64,000 nt of DNA from Pseudomonas piscis (GCF_009380155.1 NZ_WHUV01000003.1:930001-994000), one strand, 5' to 3'; positions 45,700-54,921 are shown, numbered from the stretch's first letter. A program made the numbers and translations. Notes: a model not told the origin generated them from the letters alone.

Positions 45700-45753
45700 G
45701 CCGCCATCGTCCCCGGTTGACCATGGGCCAACCGGGGGCACGGCGCACCAAGT

Positions 45754-47709
45754 TCAGCCGCCCAGCAGGCGCGCCTCGCAAGCTTCGATGGCGTTCTGCG
45801 GACCGGACAGCAGCACCCGGTCGCCCGCTTGCAGGCGCAGGCCCGGACCTAGCGGCAGGTCGTGGCCCTGGCGTTGCACGGCGCGGATGTCCACTCCCAG
45901 GCGATCCAGGGCCAGGGCTTGCAGCGGCTGGTCGCAGGCATGGGCATCGGCATCCAGGTTCACCGCGTGCATCTGTACGGCAGGCGGTTCGTGGTTGTCC
46001 TGGGTATCGCTTTGTCCGCCATGGTAGAAGCCGTGGAGCAGCCGGTAGCGGCTTTGGCGCACTTCATCCACCGTGCGCTGCACCCGCTGCTCGGGCAGGC
46101 CCAGCATGATCAGCGCATGGGAGGCGAGCATCAGGCTCGACTCCAGCAGCTCGGGCACCACTTCGTTGGCACCGGCGGCCTTGAGTTCCGCCAGCTGGCT
46201 GTCGTCCCGGGTGCGCACCAGGATCGGCACGTTGCCGTCCAGGCGCCGGGCGGCCTTGAGCACGGTCAGGGCGATATCGGTCTTGTCCACGGCGATCACC
46301 AGCAGCCGCGCGCGCTCCAGGCCGACCGCCGCCAGCAGGTCGCCGCGCCGACAGTCACCGTAATGCACGCAGCTTTCCGCCGCCGAGGCCTCCTGGACCC
46401 GCACGGGATCGTCGTCCAGGGCGATGTAGCGCAGTTGTTCGTGGCGCAGGAAACGGCCGATGGACTGGCCGACCCGACCATAACCGCAGATCAGCACATG
46501 GCCCTGCAACTGCGCGTTCTGCGCGCTGATTTCCTCCAGCTGCGCAGCCTGGTTGGGCTTGCGGTGCAAGCGCGCGGTGAGCACCGGGGCCGCGCGCAGC
46601 AGCAATGGCGTCAGCAGCATCGAACAGAAGGTGGCGGCCAATAGCAGGCTGCTGAGCGTGGACGGGATCATCTGGCTCAGCTGCATCTGGGCCATCAGGG
46701 CGAAGCAGAATTCGCCGCCCTGGGCCAGGGCCAGGCCGCTGCGCCAGGCGGTTTCGCCGTCGCTGCCGCGCAGCTTGAGCAGGGCCGCGACCACCGTGCC
46801 CTTGACCAGCAGCAGGGCCAGAGTCAGGCCGATGATCAGCAGGCTGTGGTCGATGAACAGCTGCAGGTCGATGAGCATGCCGATGCTGACGAAGAACAAC
46901 CCCAGCAGGATGTCGCGAAACGGCCGGATATCGGCTTCGATCTGGTGCCGGTAGTGGCTTTCCCCCAGCAGCATGCCGGCCAGGAAGGCTCCCAGGGCCG
47001 GCGACAGCCCCAAAAGGTGAGTGAGCCAGGCGGTCAGCAGGACGATCACCAGGGCCAGCAGCACGAAAAGTTCGGCGGAGTGGGAGGCGGCGACCTCGTG
47101 GAACAGGCGTGGCAGCAGCCAGCGACTGGCCAGCAGCAGGCCGACGAACAGCACCACGGTCTTGCCCAGGGTCGCGGGCAGGGCCCAGTACCAGGCCTGG
47201 TCGGTGCTGCCGGCGAACACCGGGACCAGGGTCAGCAACAGCACGGCCACCACGTCCTGGAACAGCAGCACGCCGATGGCATTCTGGCCGTGGCTGCTGA
47301 ATATCTCGCCCAGGCTGGTCAGCTCCTTGCTGACGATGGCGGTGGACGACAGGGCCAGCCCGGTGCCGAGCATCAGCGCCGAGCTCAAGGACATGCCGAA
47401 CAGCGCCAGCAGTCCACCCAGCACCAGGCCGGTGCACAGCACTTGCAGGCTGCCGAGGCCGAAGACCACGCGACGCAGGGCGAGCATCTTCGACAGGGAA
47501 AACTCCAGCCCCAGGGAGAACAGCAGGAACACCACCCCCAGCTCGGCCAGGTCCGGCAGGTCCTCGCTGTCGTTGACCCAGTCCAGGGCGGTGGGGCCGA
47601 CCATCAGTCCGACCGACAGGTAACCCAGCACTGGCGGCAGGCTCAGGCGCCGGAACAGCGCGATGACCACCAGCGAGGAGGCGAGAATGATCAGCAGGTT
47701 GGCGAACAA
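45754..47709 (-). CDS. KefB/KefC-like cation:proton antiporter (CPA2) with RCK domains
   Basis: This 651-residue protein has about 12 membrane segments (1-380) of the CPA2 type, with LPPVLGYLSVGLMVGP near the start and LALSSTAIVSKEL in the middle. A cytoplasmic TrkA-N domain follows (GHVLICGYGRVGQSIGRFL, an NAD-binding GxGxxG), then a TrkA-C domain at the C-terminus. It exchanges K+ or Na+ for H+, controlled by nucleotide or glutathione adducts. It is convergent with amt. Confidence 0.92.
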   Translation of the reverse strand: MFANLLIILASSLVVIALFRRLSLPPVLGYLSVGLMVGPTALDWVNDSEDLPDLAELGVVFLLFSLGLEFSLSKMLALRRVVFGLGSLQVLCTGLVLGGLLALFGMSLSSALMLGTGLALSSTAIVSKELTSLGEIFSSHGQNAIGVLLFQDVVAVLLLTLVPVFAGSTDQAWYWALPATLGKTVVLFVGLLLASRWLLPRLFHEVAASHSAELFVLLALVIVLLTAWLTHLLGLSPALGAFLAGMLLGESHYRHQIEADIRPFRDILLGLFFVSIGMLIDLQLFIDHSLLIIGLTLALLLVKGTVVAALLKLRGSDGETAWRSGLALAQGGEFCFALMAQMQLSQMIPSTLSSLLLAATFCSMLLTPLLLRAAPVLTARLHRKPNQAAQLEEISAQNAQLQGHVLICGYGRVGQSIGRFLRHEQLRYIALDDDPVRVQEASAAESCVHYGDCRRGDLLAAVGLERARLLVIAVDKTDIALTVLKAARRLDGNVPILVRTRDDSQLAELKAAGANEVVPELLESSLMLASHALIMLGLPEQRVQRTVDEVRQSRYRLLHGFYHGGQSDTQDNHEPPAVQMHAVNLDADAHACDQPLQALALDRLGVDIRAVQRQGHDLPLGPGLRLQAGDRVLLSGPQNAIEACEARLLGG

Positions 47710-47963
47710 CGGTTATCTCCGGACAAGGGGCGGCCAGGCAAAGCCTAGAGGCAAAAAGGTCGGAAGGATCCCCCGGCCGGCAGGAAATCGTGCTGACCCA
47801 GGTCATTCTTTCGCCAGAGTGTCCCATCTTCACGAGCCTTCGCTATGCTCAGAATCGGTCGATGCGAGTGGCGCCCGGCGGCAAGTGGCCGGGGGGCGAC
47901 GCAGGGCGATGTTCAGGCAGCCTGTGCCACAGGGGCCGTGCCAGTGGGGAGCCGGAGAGGTTT

Positions 47964-49058
47964 ATGGAGCGTCTGTATTCACTGCAAGGGTTGCGTGGGG
48001 CCGCGGTGCTGGGAGTGGTGCTGTTCCACATGATGTCGGTGGAGATCAAGTATTCCGGGGGCGACATCCTGTTGCCGGTGTACGTGGACTTCTTCCAGTT
48101 GGGGGTCGACCTGTTCTTCGTCATCAGTGGTTTCGTGATGGTGATCGTCAGCCGCGGGCGCTTCCAGAAAAGCGTCGAGACCCAGCGCTTCCTGTTCAAC
48201 CGCTTGTCGCGGATCTATCCCACCTACTGGCTGTATTTCTTCATCACCCTGGGGGTGTACCTGTGGCAGCCGGCGCTGGTGAACAGCTCCCACGGCGGCT
48301 CGAACCTGTGGATGTCGTTCCTGCTGCTGCCCAACGACCGAGTGCTGCTGGTGATGGTGGCCTGGTCGCTGCTGTTCGAGTTGTGGTTCTACCTGGTGTT
48401 CACCCTGCTGCTGTTCTTCAAGGAGCGCTGGTTGCCGTGGATCCTGCTGCTGTGGGCAGTGGCGCTGGTGGCCTTCAACCTGTTGCAGGAGTGGCAGGAC
48501 TATTCCCCGGCCCTGAAGATCATGCTGCATCCCTATGCCCTGGAATTCATCGTCGGCAGTGCCCTGGCCCTGTTCTTCTATGGGCCGCACAGCGCCCGGG
48601 TGCCCACCTGGCTGGCTTGGGGCGCTCTGGTGGCGGTGCTGCTGGTAGGGTTCCCGTTGATCTACAGCTACCGGCTCTTCACCACCGAAGGCTTGCCGAG
48701 GATGCTGGCGGTGGGCCTGGCGTTCGGCGCCCTGGTGCTGTCCCTGGCGCTGTTGGAGCGACGGCAGTTGATCCGGATGCCGGCCTTTCTTACGGCCACC
48801 GGCGATATGTCCTACACCATCTACTTGTCGCACCTGTTGGTGCTGGGGGTGATCGGCAGGGCCTGGCAGGTGATCGGAGCCTGGCCCCACAGCCCTGTGG
48901 ATAACCTGCTGTTCCTGCTGCTGATGATGACGGCGGTGGTCTGTTATGGCTGGGTGGGCTATCAGTTCTACGAGAAGCCGATCCTCGATCGGGCCACGGC
49001 CTACTGCAAGCGTCGCTTCAGTTCGGCCGGCAAGCGCAAACACTACGATCCGGTGTAA
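47964..49058 (+). CDS. acyltransferase-3 family membrane protein (OafA/YrhL-like)
   Basis: This 364-residue protein has about ten membrane segments and the acyltransferase-3 motif LYSLQGLRGAAVLGVVLFH with the catalytic His region, plus GVDLFFVISGFVMV and RLSRIYPTYW. Such enzymes O-acetylate surface polysaccharides or lipids. GGAGAGG precedes the ATG at 47964. A second member of the same superfamily follows after 36 bp, so they are likely an operon. The substrate is unknown. Confidence 0.88.
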   Translation: MERLYSLQGLRGAAVLGVVLFHMMSVEIKYSGGDILLPVYVDFFQLGVDLFFVISGFVMVIVSRGRFQKSVETQRFLFNRLSRIYPTYWLYFFITLGVYLWQPALVNSSHGGSNLWMSFLLLPNDRVLLVMVAWSLLFELWFYLVFTLLLFFKERWLPWILLLWAVALVAFNLLQEWQDYSPALKIMLHPYALEFIVGSALALFFYGPHSARVPTWLAWGALVAVLLVGFPLIYSYRLFTTEGLPRMLAVGLAFGALVLSLALLERRQLIRMPAFLTATGDMSYTIYLSHLLVLGVIGRAWQVIGAWPHSPVDNLLFLLLMMTAVVCYGWVGYQFYEKPILDRATAYCKRRFSSAGKRKHYDPV

Positions 49059-49094
49059 TCCGGGAATCCTTCTGCCTGCTCGGGTAGCCATTCG

Positions 49095-50066
49095 ATGCCG
49101 AAAGTTCTCAACGGAAATCTCGACGCCCTCAAGGTCCTGCTCGCGGTAATGGTGGTGATGCTGCACTGCAAGCTGCTGGGGGGCAATTACACCTGGGTCG
49201 GCTACCTGTTGTGCAACGGCCTGTTCCGGGTGGCGGTGCCGACCTTCTTCATCATCAATGGCTACTACCTGTACCAGACCCTGGAAGGGGGGCATTCCTT
49301 CGCCCAGTGGTTCAAGCGTGGATTGCTGATCTATCTGTTCTGGATGCTGGTCTACAGCCCGCAGTACGTCGATCCGGCGACCATCGCCAGCCTCGGCGGG
49401 ATACTGGGGGTGGTGAAGAAGCTGCTGATCGGCTACTTCCACCTCTGGTACCTGCTGGGAATGCTGGGCGGCGGGCTGATCCTTTTGGCGTTGCGCCGCT
49501 GGCGTTCGCCGGCACTGATCGGCCTGGCCCTGGCGGCGTTCCTGGCTGGCTTGTGCCTGCAATACGCGCGGGTCTATTTCGAGCTGCCCAACGCCTTTCT
49601 CCAGCACTTCAACCAGAACGACTACACGGCGCGCAATTTCCTGTTCATGGGTTTCCCGTTCATGGCCATCGGTTTCCTCTGTGCCCGCCATGAACTGGCG
49701 CAGCGTATCGGCCGGCCGCTGCTGTGGGGCTGGCTGGGGCTAGGGTTGGTGCTGATCCTGGGCGAGGCCGCAGTGAATTTCGCGCTGCGGGCGGACGTCG
49801 AGCAGAACTTCGATTTTCTCGCATCGCTGCTGGTGATCACTCCGGCGCTGTTCTTGCTGCCCCAGGCTTACTTTCGGGCCAGCCACAGCAACTTCCCGGC
49901 CAAGCTGTCCTCGGCGGTGTATTACGTGCACCCCTGGTTCGTCTATGGCGCGCTTGCGGCGGGCATGGCCTATGGCAACCAGATGACGATGCTGGTGTTG
50001 GTGCTAGCCTTTGCCGTGGCACCGCTGCTGATCCTGGCCAGCCGCCGGGTGCGCTTCATTCTCTAG
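49095..50066 (+). CDS. second acyltransferase-3 family membrane protein
   Basis: This 323-residue protein has about ten membrane segments and the shorter acyltransferase-3 pattern: NGNLDALKVLLAVMVVMLHC (His near residue 24), then FRVAVPTFFIINGYYLY and, late, SSAVYYVHPWFVY. It resembles the WecH/O-antigen acetylase group more than OafA. It follows the first acyltransferase closely. A substrate cannot be read from the sequence. Confidence 0.85.
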   Translation: MPKVLNGNLDALKVLLAVMVVMLHCKLLGGNYTWVGYLLCNGLFRVAVPTFFIINGYYLYQTLEGGHSFAQWFKRGLLIYLFWMLVYSPQYVDPATIASLGGILGVVKKLLIGYFHLWYLLGMLGGGLILLALRRWRSPALIGLALAAFLAGLCLQYARVYFELPNAFLQHFNQNDYTARNFLFMGFPFMAIGFLCARHELAQRIGRPLLWGWLGLGLVLILGEAAVNFALRADVEQNFDFLASLLVITPALFLLPQAYFRASHSNFPAKLSSAVYYVHPWFVYGALAAGMAYGNQMTMLVLVLAFAVAPLLILASRRVRFIL

Positions 50067-50136
50067 GGCGGGTCGACGCTGTTTTCATCCAGGCCCTACA
50101 ATGAGCGCCCGTTCCTCATTTCAATGGTCGATCCCC

Positions 50137-50373
50137 ATGCCTCCTGAATGCCAATTGTTCGGCACCCTTGGCTGCCATTTGTGCGAACTGGCCGAGGCCG
50201 AGCTGATGCCGCTGGTGGAGCACGGCCTGATGGTCGAGTTGGTGGACATCGCCGACAGCCAGGAGCTGTTCGAGGCCTACGGCCTGCGTATCCCGGTGCT
50301 GCGCCGGGCAGACAATGGCGCCGAGCTGGGCTGGCCGTTCGACGCCGAACAGGTGGTGGCCTTCCTGCGCTGA
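50137..50373 (+). CDS. glutaredoxin-like (DUF836) thiol protein
   Basis: This 78-residue thioredoxin-fold protein has the active-site motif CHLC in LFGTLGCHLCELAEAEL and the cis-Pro region RIPVLRRADN. Family members are small glutaredoxin-like proteins of unknown target. The start at 50137 is preferred over an upstream ATG at 50101 because the fold begins there. It ends 72 bp before an SOS box. Confidence 0.85.
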   Translation: MPPECQLFGTLGCHLCELAEAELMPLVEHGLMVELVDIADSQELFEAYGLRIPVLRRADNGAELGWPFDAEQVVAFLR

Positions 50374-50445
50374 AAACTGGCGTCGCGCAGCTTCCGCCTG
50401 TCGCCCTTGCCTGGAATTCGTTGGCGAGATCCATCGATTCGGTTA

Positions 50446-50461
50446 CTGTATGCATATACAG
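50446..50461. promoter_or_regulatory. LexA (SOS) box
   Basis: CTGTATGCATATACAG matches the gammaproteobacterial LexA consensus CTGT-N8-ACAG with an alternating AT centre; it is a near-perfect palindrome. It lies 18 bp before the start of the UmuD-like gene, so LexA should repress that gene until DNA damage. Confidence 0.9.
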
Positions 50462-50479
50462 TCAACGAGGAATCTCGCC

Positions 50480-50917
50480 ATGTCTCTCACTTTCCTGACC
50501 GGTATCGAACGTTCGCAACCGTTGCCAACCCGTCTCATGGAGTTGGGCGACAGCGAGCCTGCCCCTGGCCCCATCGGCAGTGGTTTCTCACTGGACCGGA
50601 CCCTGGGCCTGGGGGCTCCTCAGATCCACGGCCTGCTGGTGGACGATGACAACCTCCTGGGGTTTGGCATGTACCCCGGGGATCGCCTGATCGTCGATCG
50701 TTCCGCCACCCCGGTGGTGGATCAATACCTGGTGGTACGCCCCCACGGCTGCAGCGAGTATTCGCTGCGCCTGCTGGCACCCGATCCCCGTGGCGGCCTG
50801 CTGCTCAAGGCAGCGCGTCCGTCGATCCCTTCCATTGCCCTGGACGACTTGGGCTCGATCGAGATCTGGGGCGTGGTGCTTTGGGTCGTCAGCTACGTTG
50901 GGCACAAGCAGCCCTGA
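50480..50917 (+). CDS. LexA-controlled UmuD/S24-like protein, probably lacking protease activity
   Basis: This 145-residue protein has an S24/UmuD-type C-terminal domain, clearest in GMYPGDRLIVDRSATPVVDQ. In UmuD the catalytic Ser lies in a G-D-S-M stretch before GD and a Lys in FTVKKL. Here the corresponding segments read DDDNLLGFGMYPGD and YSLRLL, so both catalytic residues appear to be replaced. No umuC follows. The start at 50480 is supported by an upstream GAGGAA and the SOS box. It may be an inactive competitor or modulator of LexA/UmuD-type cleavage, which is inference. Confidence 0.75.
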   Translation: MSLTFLTGIERSQPLPTRLMELGDSEPAPGPIGSGFSLDRTLGLGAPQIHGLLVDDDNLLGFGMYPGDRLIVDRSATPVVDQYLVVRPHGCSEYSLRLLAPDPRGGLLLKAARPSIPSIALDDLGSIEIWGVVLWVVSYVGHKQP

Positions 50918-50954
50918 TGGATGTGGTGCAGGCTTCGAACCTTCAAAGGAATAA

Positions 50955-51278
50955 ATGATGGTCAATGTCGAACAACTGAAAAACAGCGTGAACAACATGT
51001 CTCCCGACGTGCTGCGCGAGGCGGTGCATGAGCTGCGCCTGGATGGTCTGGTCACCGAGGGCAAGACGCCTTTCAACAAGCTGCATTTCAACACCTGTTT
51101 CGCCGAGATAGAGGCCCTGTTCCAGCGTGCGGGCTATCACCGCCAGTTGGACGTCGTAGGGTACCAGGGGCTGTTGTATGCCCTTTACGATCCGGCTCGC
51201 TGGGAAGCGGTAGACGTCTTGCGCTGGCTCAAGGAGTTCACCGAGGCGGCGGCCCAGGCCAGGCAGTCCTGTGCCTGA
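50955..51278 (+). CDS. conserved-looking small protein of unknown function
   Basis: I do not recognise this 107-residue protein. It is soluble, without signal peptide, with two helical regions (NVEQLKNSVNNMSPDVLREAV and LRWLKEFTEAAAQARQ) and a central segment FNKLHFNTCFAEIEALF. An AAAGGA site precedes the ATG. It lies 37 bp after the SOS-controlled UmuD-like gene in the same direction and so may be induced with it. Confidence 0.7.
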   Translation: MMVNVEQLKNSVNNMSPDVLREAVHELRLDGLVTEGKTPFNKLHFNTCFAEIEALFQRAGYHRQLDVVGYQGLLYALYDPARWEAVDVLRWLKEFTEAAAQARQSCA

Positions 51279-51356
51279 AGGTGGGCAAACTCTTCCTAGG
51301 CTGCCGGGGATCGCTGTTGGATAATGCCGGCTTGGATCGATCCCTCGAGTTTTTGT

Positions 51357-52247
51357 ATGTCTTGCGTGAGTTTTTCTGCGGCACAGCATCAGGCCAGCAC
51401 TTTGTACCTGCCTCCAGGCCCCTGGGCGACCGTGCTGGATTGCCTGTGCGATCACTTCAAGGCCATCAGTCGCGAGCAATGGCTGGACCGGTTTGCCCGG
51501 GGGCGGGTGCTGGACGGACAAGGCCAGCCCATCGCTGTGGAGCTGGCCTATCGTGAAGGTTTGCTGATTCACTATTTTCGCGAGGTACCGAACGAAAAGG
51601 TGATTCCGGTGCAGGAGACGGTGCTGTATGCCGACGAGCACCTGGTGGTGGCGGACAAGCCGCATTTCCTGCCGGTGACCCCGGCGGGCGAGTATGTCGA
51701 GCAGACCTTGCTGCGGCGGTTGATCCGTCGCTTTGACAATCCGCACCTGGTGCCCCTGCATCGTATTGACCGGCACACCGCTGGGCTGGTGCTGTTTTCC
51801 GCCAACCCGGGTAGTCGCTCGGCTTATCAGGCGCTGTTTCCCACCCGGCAGATCGAGAAGCGCTATGAAGCCATTGCCGGGGCCTTGCCCGAGCTGGTCT
51901 TCCCGCTTTTGCACAAGAGCCGGCTGGTGGACGGCGAACCCTTCTTCCGCATGCAGGAGGTCCCAGGTGTGAGCAACACCGAGACCCTGGTGGAAGTCCG
52001 GGAAAAGCATGGTGACCTTTGGCGTTACGGGCTGTATCCGGTGACGGGCAAGAAGCACCAGTTGCGTGTGCACATGAGCGCGCTGGGCGCGGCGATCTGC
52101 AATGATCCTTTCTATCCCCAGGTGCTCAAGGACGCTGAGGATGACCCTGCCAAGCCGTTGAAGCTGCTGGCCCAGGGCTTGCGTTTCATCGATCCGCTGA
52201 CTGGCCAGGAGCGTGAGTTCGAGAGTGGTATCCGCCTCGACTGGTAA
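51357..52247 (+). CDS. RluA-family pseudouridine synthase
   Basis: This protein of about 296 residues has the RluA catalytic motif with Asp in PLHRIDRHTAGLVLF, followed by KRYEAI and TGKKHQLRVHMSALG. It isomerises uridine in rRNA or tRNA; which position is not clear. The start is uncertain: ATG 51324 or ATG 51357. A -10-like GATAAT overlaps 51324, which favours the later start. A strong terminator follows. Confidence 0.85.
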   Translation: MSCVSFSAAQHQASTLYLPPGPWATVLDCLCDHFKAISREQWLDRFARGRVLDGQGQPIAVELAYREGLLIHYFREVPNEKVIPVQETVLYADEHLVVADKPHFLPVTPAGEYVEQTLLRRLIRRFDNPHLVPLHRIDRHTAGLVLFSANPGSRSAYQALFPTRQIEKRYEAIAGALPELVFPLLHKSRLVDGEPFFRMQEVPGVSNTETLVEVREKHGDLWRYGLYPVTGKKHQLRVHMSALGAAICNDPFYPQVLKDAEDDPAKPLKLLAQGLRFIDPLTGQEREFESGIRLDW

Positions 52248-52261
52248 ATCTCGAGACGTAG

Positions 52262-52298
52262 AAACGCTAAAACCCGCACCAGGCGGGTTTTAGCGTTT
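52262..52298. terminator. bidirectional terminator between the pseudouridine synthase and lipoprotein genes
   Basis: A 16-bp perfect stem, AAACGCTAAAACCCGC / GCGGGTTTTAGCGTTT, with a 5-nt loop lies between two convergent genes. The internal A and T runs allow it to work in both directions. Confidence 0.9.
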
Positions 52299-52319
52299 TC
52301 AGGTCGGCAGTCGCCAGGC

Positions 52320-52541
52320 TTACAGCTCCTTGACGGTACGTACCTGATCCTTGTTGATGCGAGTGCGCTTGCCGTCCAGTTGTTCGAACTCGTAGAAGCC
52401 GGAATCACTGTCGAACTTAGGGGTATCCACGGCCTGGATTTCGCGACCATCATTCAGGGTGATCACTGTCGGCGATGCGCAACCGGCGAGAGTGGCCAGG
52501 CCCAATGCGAGCATGAAAGTGGCGAGGGTCCGTTGAGTCAT
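52320..52541 (-). CDS. YgdI/YgdR-family small lipoprotein
   Basis: This 73-residue protein has a lipoprotein signal with lipobox LAGC (Cys21), followed by the short YgdI/YgdR domain with ITLNDGREIQAVDTPKFD and a C-terminal KDQVRTVKEL. It would be anchored to the outer or inner membrane; the function is unknown. GGAGAC precedes the ATG at 52541. Any longer frame running through moaB is non-coding. Confidence 0.9.
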   Translation of the reverse strand: MTQRTLATFMLALGLATLAGCASPTVITLNDGREIQAVDTPKFDSDSGFYEFEQLDGKRTRINKDQVRTVKEL

Positions 52542-52787
52542 TGTATGTCTCCGAAATGAGTACTTATGAGTGCTGGTCTTCAGACGTATACAACGTCTGC
52601 AAGTTCCTTGGCCAGGGACATTCTGCCACGTTGGCGGGACGATCGCAGGCGTTCGCTGATGTGCGCCGCTCATTGTGCCTGATTGTTCCCGAATGAACCG
52701 ACCCTCGAGGCATTGCCGGATGCACGGCGGCGGAGCGGAGGCCTGTGATATAACACCGGCCTGTTTCCCCATCACTGGATCGAGCCT

Positions 52788-53327
52788 ATGAAAGCCAAGG
52801 CTGATGTACCTTTTGCCCCGCTGAATATCGCGGTCTTGACCGTCAGCGATACCCGCACCCTGGACACCGATACCTCCGGCCAGCTCTTCGTCGAGCGCCT
52901 GGGTACTGCCGGTCACCACCTGGCGGCGCGGGTCCTGCTCAAGGACGACCTGTACAAGATCCGCGCTCAGGTCGCCACCTGGATCGCCGATGACCACGTA
53001 CAGGTAGTGCTGATCACCGGCGGTACCGGTTTCACGGGGCGCGATAGCACTCCAGAAGCGGTGGCGTGCCTGCTGGACAAGCAGGTCGATGGTTTTGGCG
53101 AGCTGTTCCGGCAGATCTCCGTGGCGGACATCGGCACCTCCACCGTGCAGTCGCGAGCGCTGGCCGGCCTGGCCAATGGCACGCTGGTCTGCTGCCTGCC
53201 TGGTTCCACCAACGCAGTGCGCACCGGTTGGGATGGCATCCTTGCCGAACAGCTGGACTCGCGGCACCGTCCCTGCAATTTCGTTCCTCACCTGAAACAG
53301 GCGGCACCCTGTGAATCCCGTGGCTAA
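52788..53327 (+). CDS. moaB: MoaB, molybdenum cofactor biosynthesis protein
   Basis: This 179-residue MogA/MoaB-type protein has the molybdopterin-binding motifs VLTVSDTR near the N-terminus and LITGGTGFTGRDSTPE with the conserved Asp. It adenylates molybdopterin, or is a paralogue of the protein that does. The GTG start of moeA overlaps its end by 17 bp, indicating an operon. Confidence 0.94.
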   Translation: MKAKADVPFAPLNIAVLTVSDTRTLDTDTSGQLFVERLGTAGHHLAARVLLKDDLYKIRAQVATWIADDHVQVVLITGGTGFTGRDSTPEAVACLLDKQVDGFGELFRQISVADIGTSTVQSRALAGLANGTLVCCLPGSTNAVRTGWDGILAEQLDSRHRPCNFVPHLKQAAPCESRG

Positions 53328-54537
53328 GCCGGGCAAGCTCGGTGCCCTGATGCCTGTGGAGGAGGCGCTGGAGCGCCTGCTGGCGATGGCCGAGGCGACG
53401 CCGATCCGCGAGCGCGAGCGTTTGCCACTGGCGGCGACCCAGGGGCGGGTGCTGGCCGAGCCCCTGGTATCCAGCCTGGACCTGCCGCCCTGGCCCAACA
53501 GCGCCATGGATGGTTATGCCCTGCGCCTGGAGGATAGGAAGGGCGAGCCCCTGCCGGTCAGCCAGAAGATCTTCGCCGGCCAGGTCCCGGAGCCGCTGCA
53601 ACCGGGAACATGCGCGCGGATCTTCACCGGGGCCCCGGTGCCGGCCGGCGCGGATTGTGTCCAGATGCAGGAAAACACCGAGGTCCAGGACGATCAACGG
53701 GTGCGTTTCACCGAGCCGCTGAAAGTCGGGCAGAACATCCGTCCACAGGGCCAGGAAACCACCATTGGTGAGCAGATCCTCGCTGCGGGTACTCGCCTGG
53801 GGCCTATCGAACAAGGGCTGGCCGCTTCCTTGGGATGTGCCGAGCTGGACGTGATTCGCCGTGTGCGGGTGGCGGTGCTGTCCACCGGCGACGAACTGCT
53901 GGAGCCGGGCCAACCCCTGGGGCCCGGGCAGATCTACAACAGTAACCGGGTCCTGTTGTGCAGCTGGCTGCAGCGCCTGGGCTGCGAAGTGCTGGACGCC
54001 GGGATCCTGCCTGACGACCTGGCCGCAACCCGCGAACGCTTGGCAGAGCTCAAGGGCGTCGACCTGATCTTGTCCACCGGAGGTGTCTCGGTAGGGGAGG
54101 CGGACTTCCTCGGCCTGGCCCTGCGCGAGGCGGGCGAGCTGGCGTTGTGGAAGCTGGCGATCAAGCCGGGCAAGCCACTGACCTTCGGGCATTTTCGGGG
54201 TGTGCCGGTGATTGGCTTGCCTGGCAACCCGGCATCGACCCTGGTGACCTTCGCCCTGTTGGCTCGTCCCTACCTGCTGCGGCGCCAGGGCGTGCAAAAC
54301 ATCCAACCGCTGCGTTTCCAGGTGGCGGCCGGCTTTGCCTGGCCTCAGCCGGGCAATCGGCGTGAGTACTTGCGGGGGCGGCTCGAGAATGGCCGAGCGA
54401 TCATCTATCGCAACCAGAGTTCAGGGGTCCTGCGTAGCGCAGCGTGGGCCGAAGGTCTGGTGGAGGTGCTCGAAGGGCGGACCCTGGTCGAAGGTGACCA
54501 GGTCGCTTTCATTCCCCTGAGCGAGCTGCTGGATTGA
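53311..54537 (+). CDS. moeA: MoeA, molybdopterin molybdenumtransferase
   Basis: This 408-residue protein inserts molybdate into adenylated molybdopterin. Motifs are WPNSAMDGYALR near the N-terminus, the MoCF domain segment LILSTGGVSVGEADFLGL and VIGLPGNPASTLVTF. GTG 53311 is the listed start; a second GTG three codons later is also possible. It overlaps moaB, so the pair is coexpressed. Confidence 0.94.
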   Translation: MNPVAKPGKLGALMPVEEALERLLAMAEATPIRERERLPLAATQGRVLAEPLVSSLDLPPWPNSAMDGYALRLEDRKGEPLPVSQKIFAGQVPEPLQPGTCARIFTGAPVPAGADCVQMQENTEVQDDQRVRFTEPLKVGQNIRPQGQETTIGEQILAAGTRLGPIEQGLAASLGCAELDVIRRVRVAVLSTGDELLEPGQPLGPGQIYNSNRVLLCSWLQRLGCEVLDAGILPDDLAATRERLAELKGVDLILSTGGVSVGEADFLGLALREAGELALWKLAIKPGKPLTFGHFRGVPVIGLPGNPASTLVTFALLARPYLLRRQGVQNIQPLRFQVAAGFAWPQPGNRREYLRGRLENGRAIIYRNQSSGVLRSAAWAEGLVEVLEGRTLVEGDQVAFIPLSELLD

Positions 54538-54578
54538 ACCTCCGGAGCCGGCCCGGTATTGGGCCGGCTCCGATGCGT

Positions 54579-54818
54579 TCAACGCAGCAGTAACAGCAGC
54601 AACAGGCCGAAACGGCTGTGAAGACCCCAGGTCACCAGACCCGCCAGCAGGGCTGCGGCGAATGCCAGTCGACCCAGGCGCTTGAGCAATGACGATAGGC
54701 GGGACTGAGGCGGGCGCGGCTCGCGGAACTCCTGGCTTGAAGGGCTGGATAGCCAGGCGTTGTCTTTGATGCGGTTGAGCGTCGAATGCGCTCGTGGATA
54801 CAACCCCTTGTCATTCAT
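54579..54818 (-). CDS. small single-span membrane protein
   Basis: I do not recognise this 79-residue protein. It has a hydrophilic N-terminal half and a hydrophobic C-terminal segment (about residues 52-78, LAFAAALLAGLVTWGLH plus a run of Leu). A Ser/Pro/Arg-rich stretch lies before the anchor. It sits convergent to moeA, between it and the exopolysaccharide operon. Confidence 0.6.
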   Translation of the reverse strand: MNDKGLYPRAHSTLNRIKDNAWLSSPSSQEFREPRPPQSRLSSLLKRLGRLAFAAALLAGLVTWGLHSRFGLLLLLLLR

Positions 54819-54921
54819 GACCTTGTACTTCCCTGTTTGAGGCGTCAGTGCCTGACGACCACAGTCACTGATCGGTGCTGGAGGGTCAATTCGGGGGATT
54901 CTCTTTCTAAAGTCAGAAAAG

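Noticed and set aside
44119..45741. 540-residue open frame antisense to the ammonium transporter
   Set aside because: Gln/His/Arg/Pro-rich composition typical of a shadow frame; the sense frame is an unmistakable Amt.
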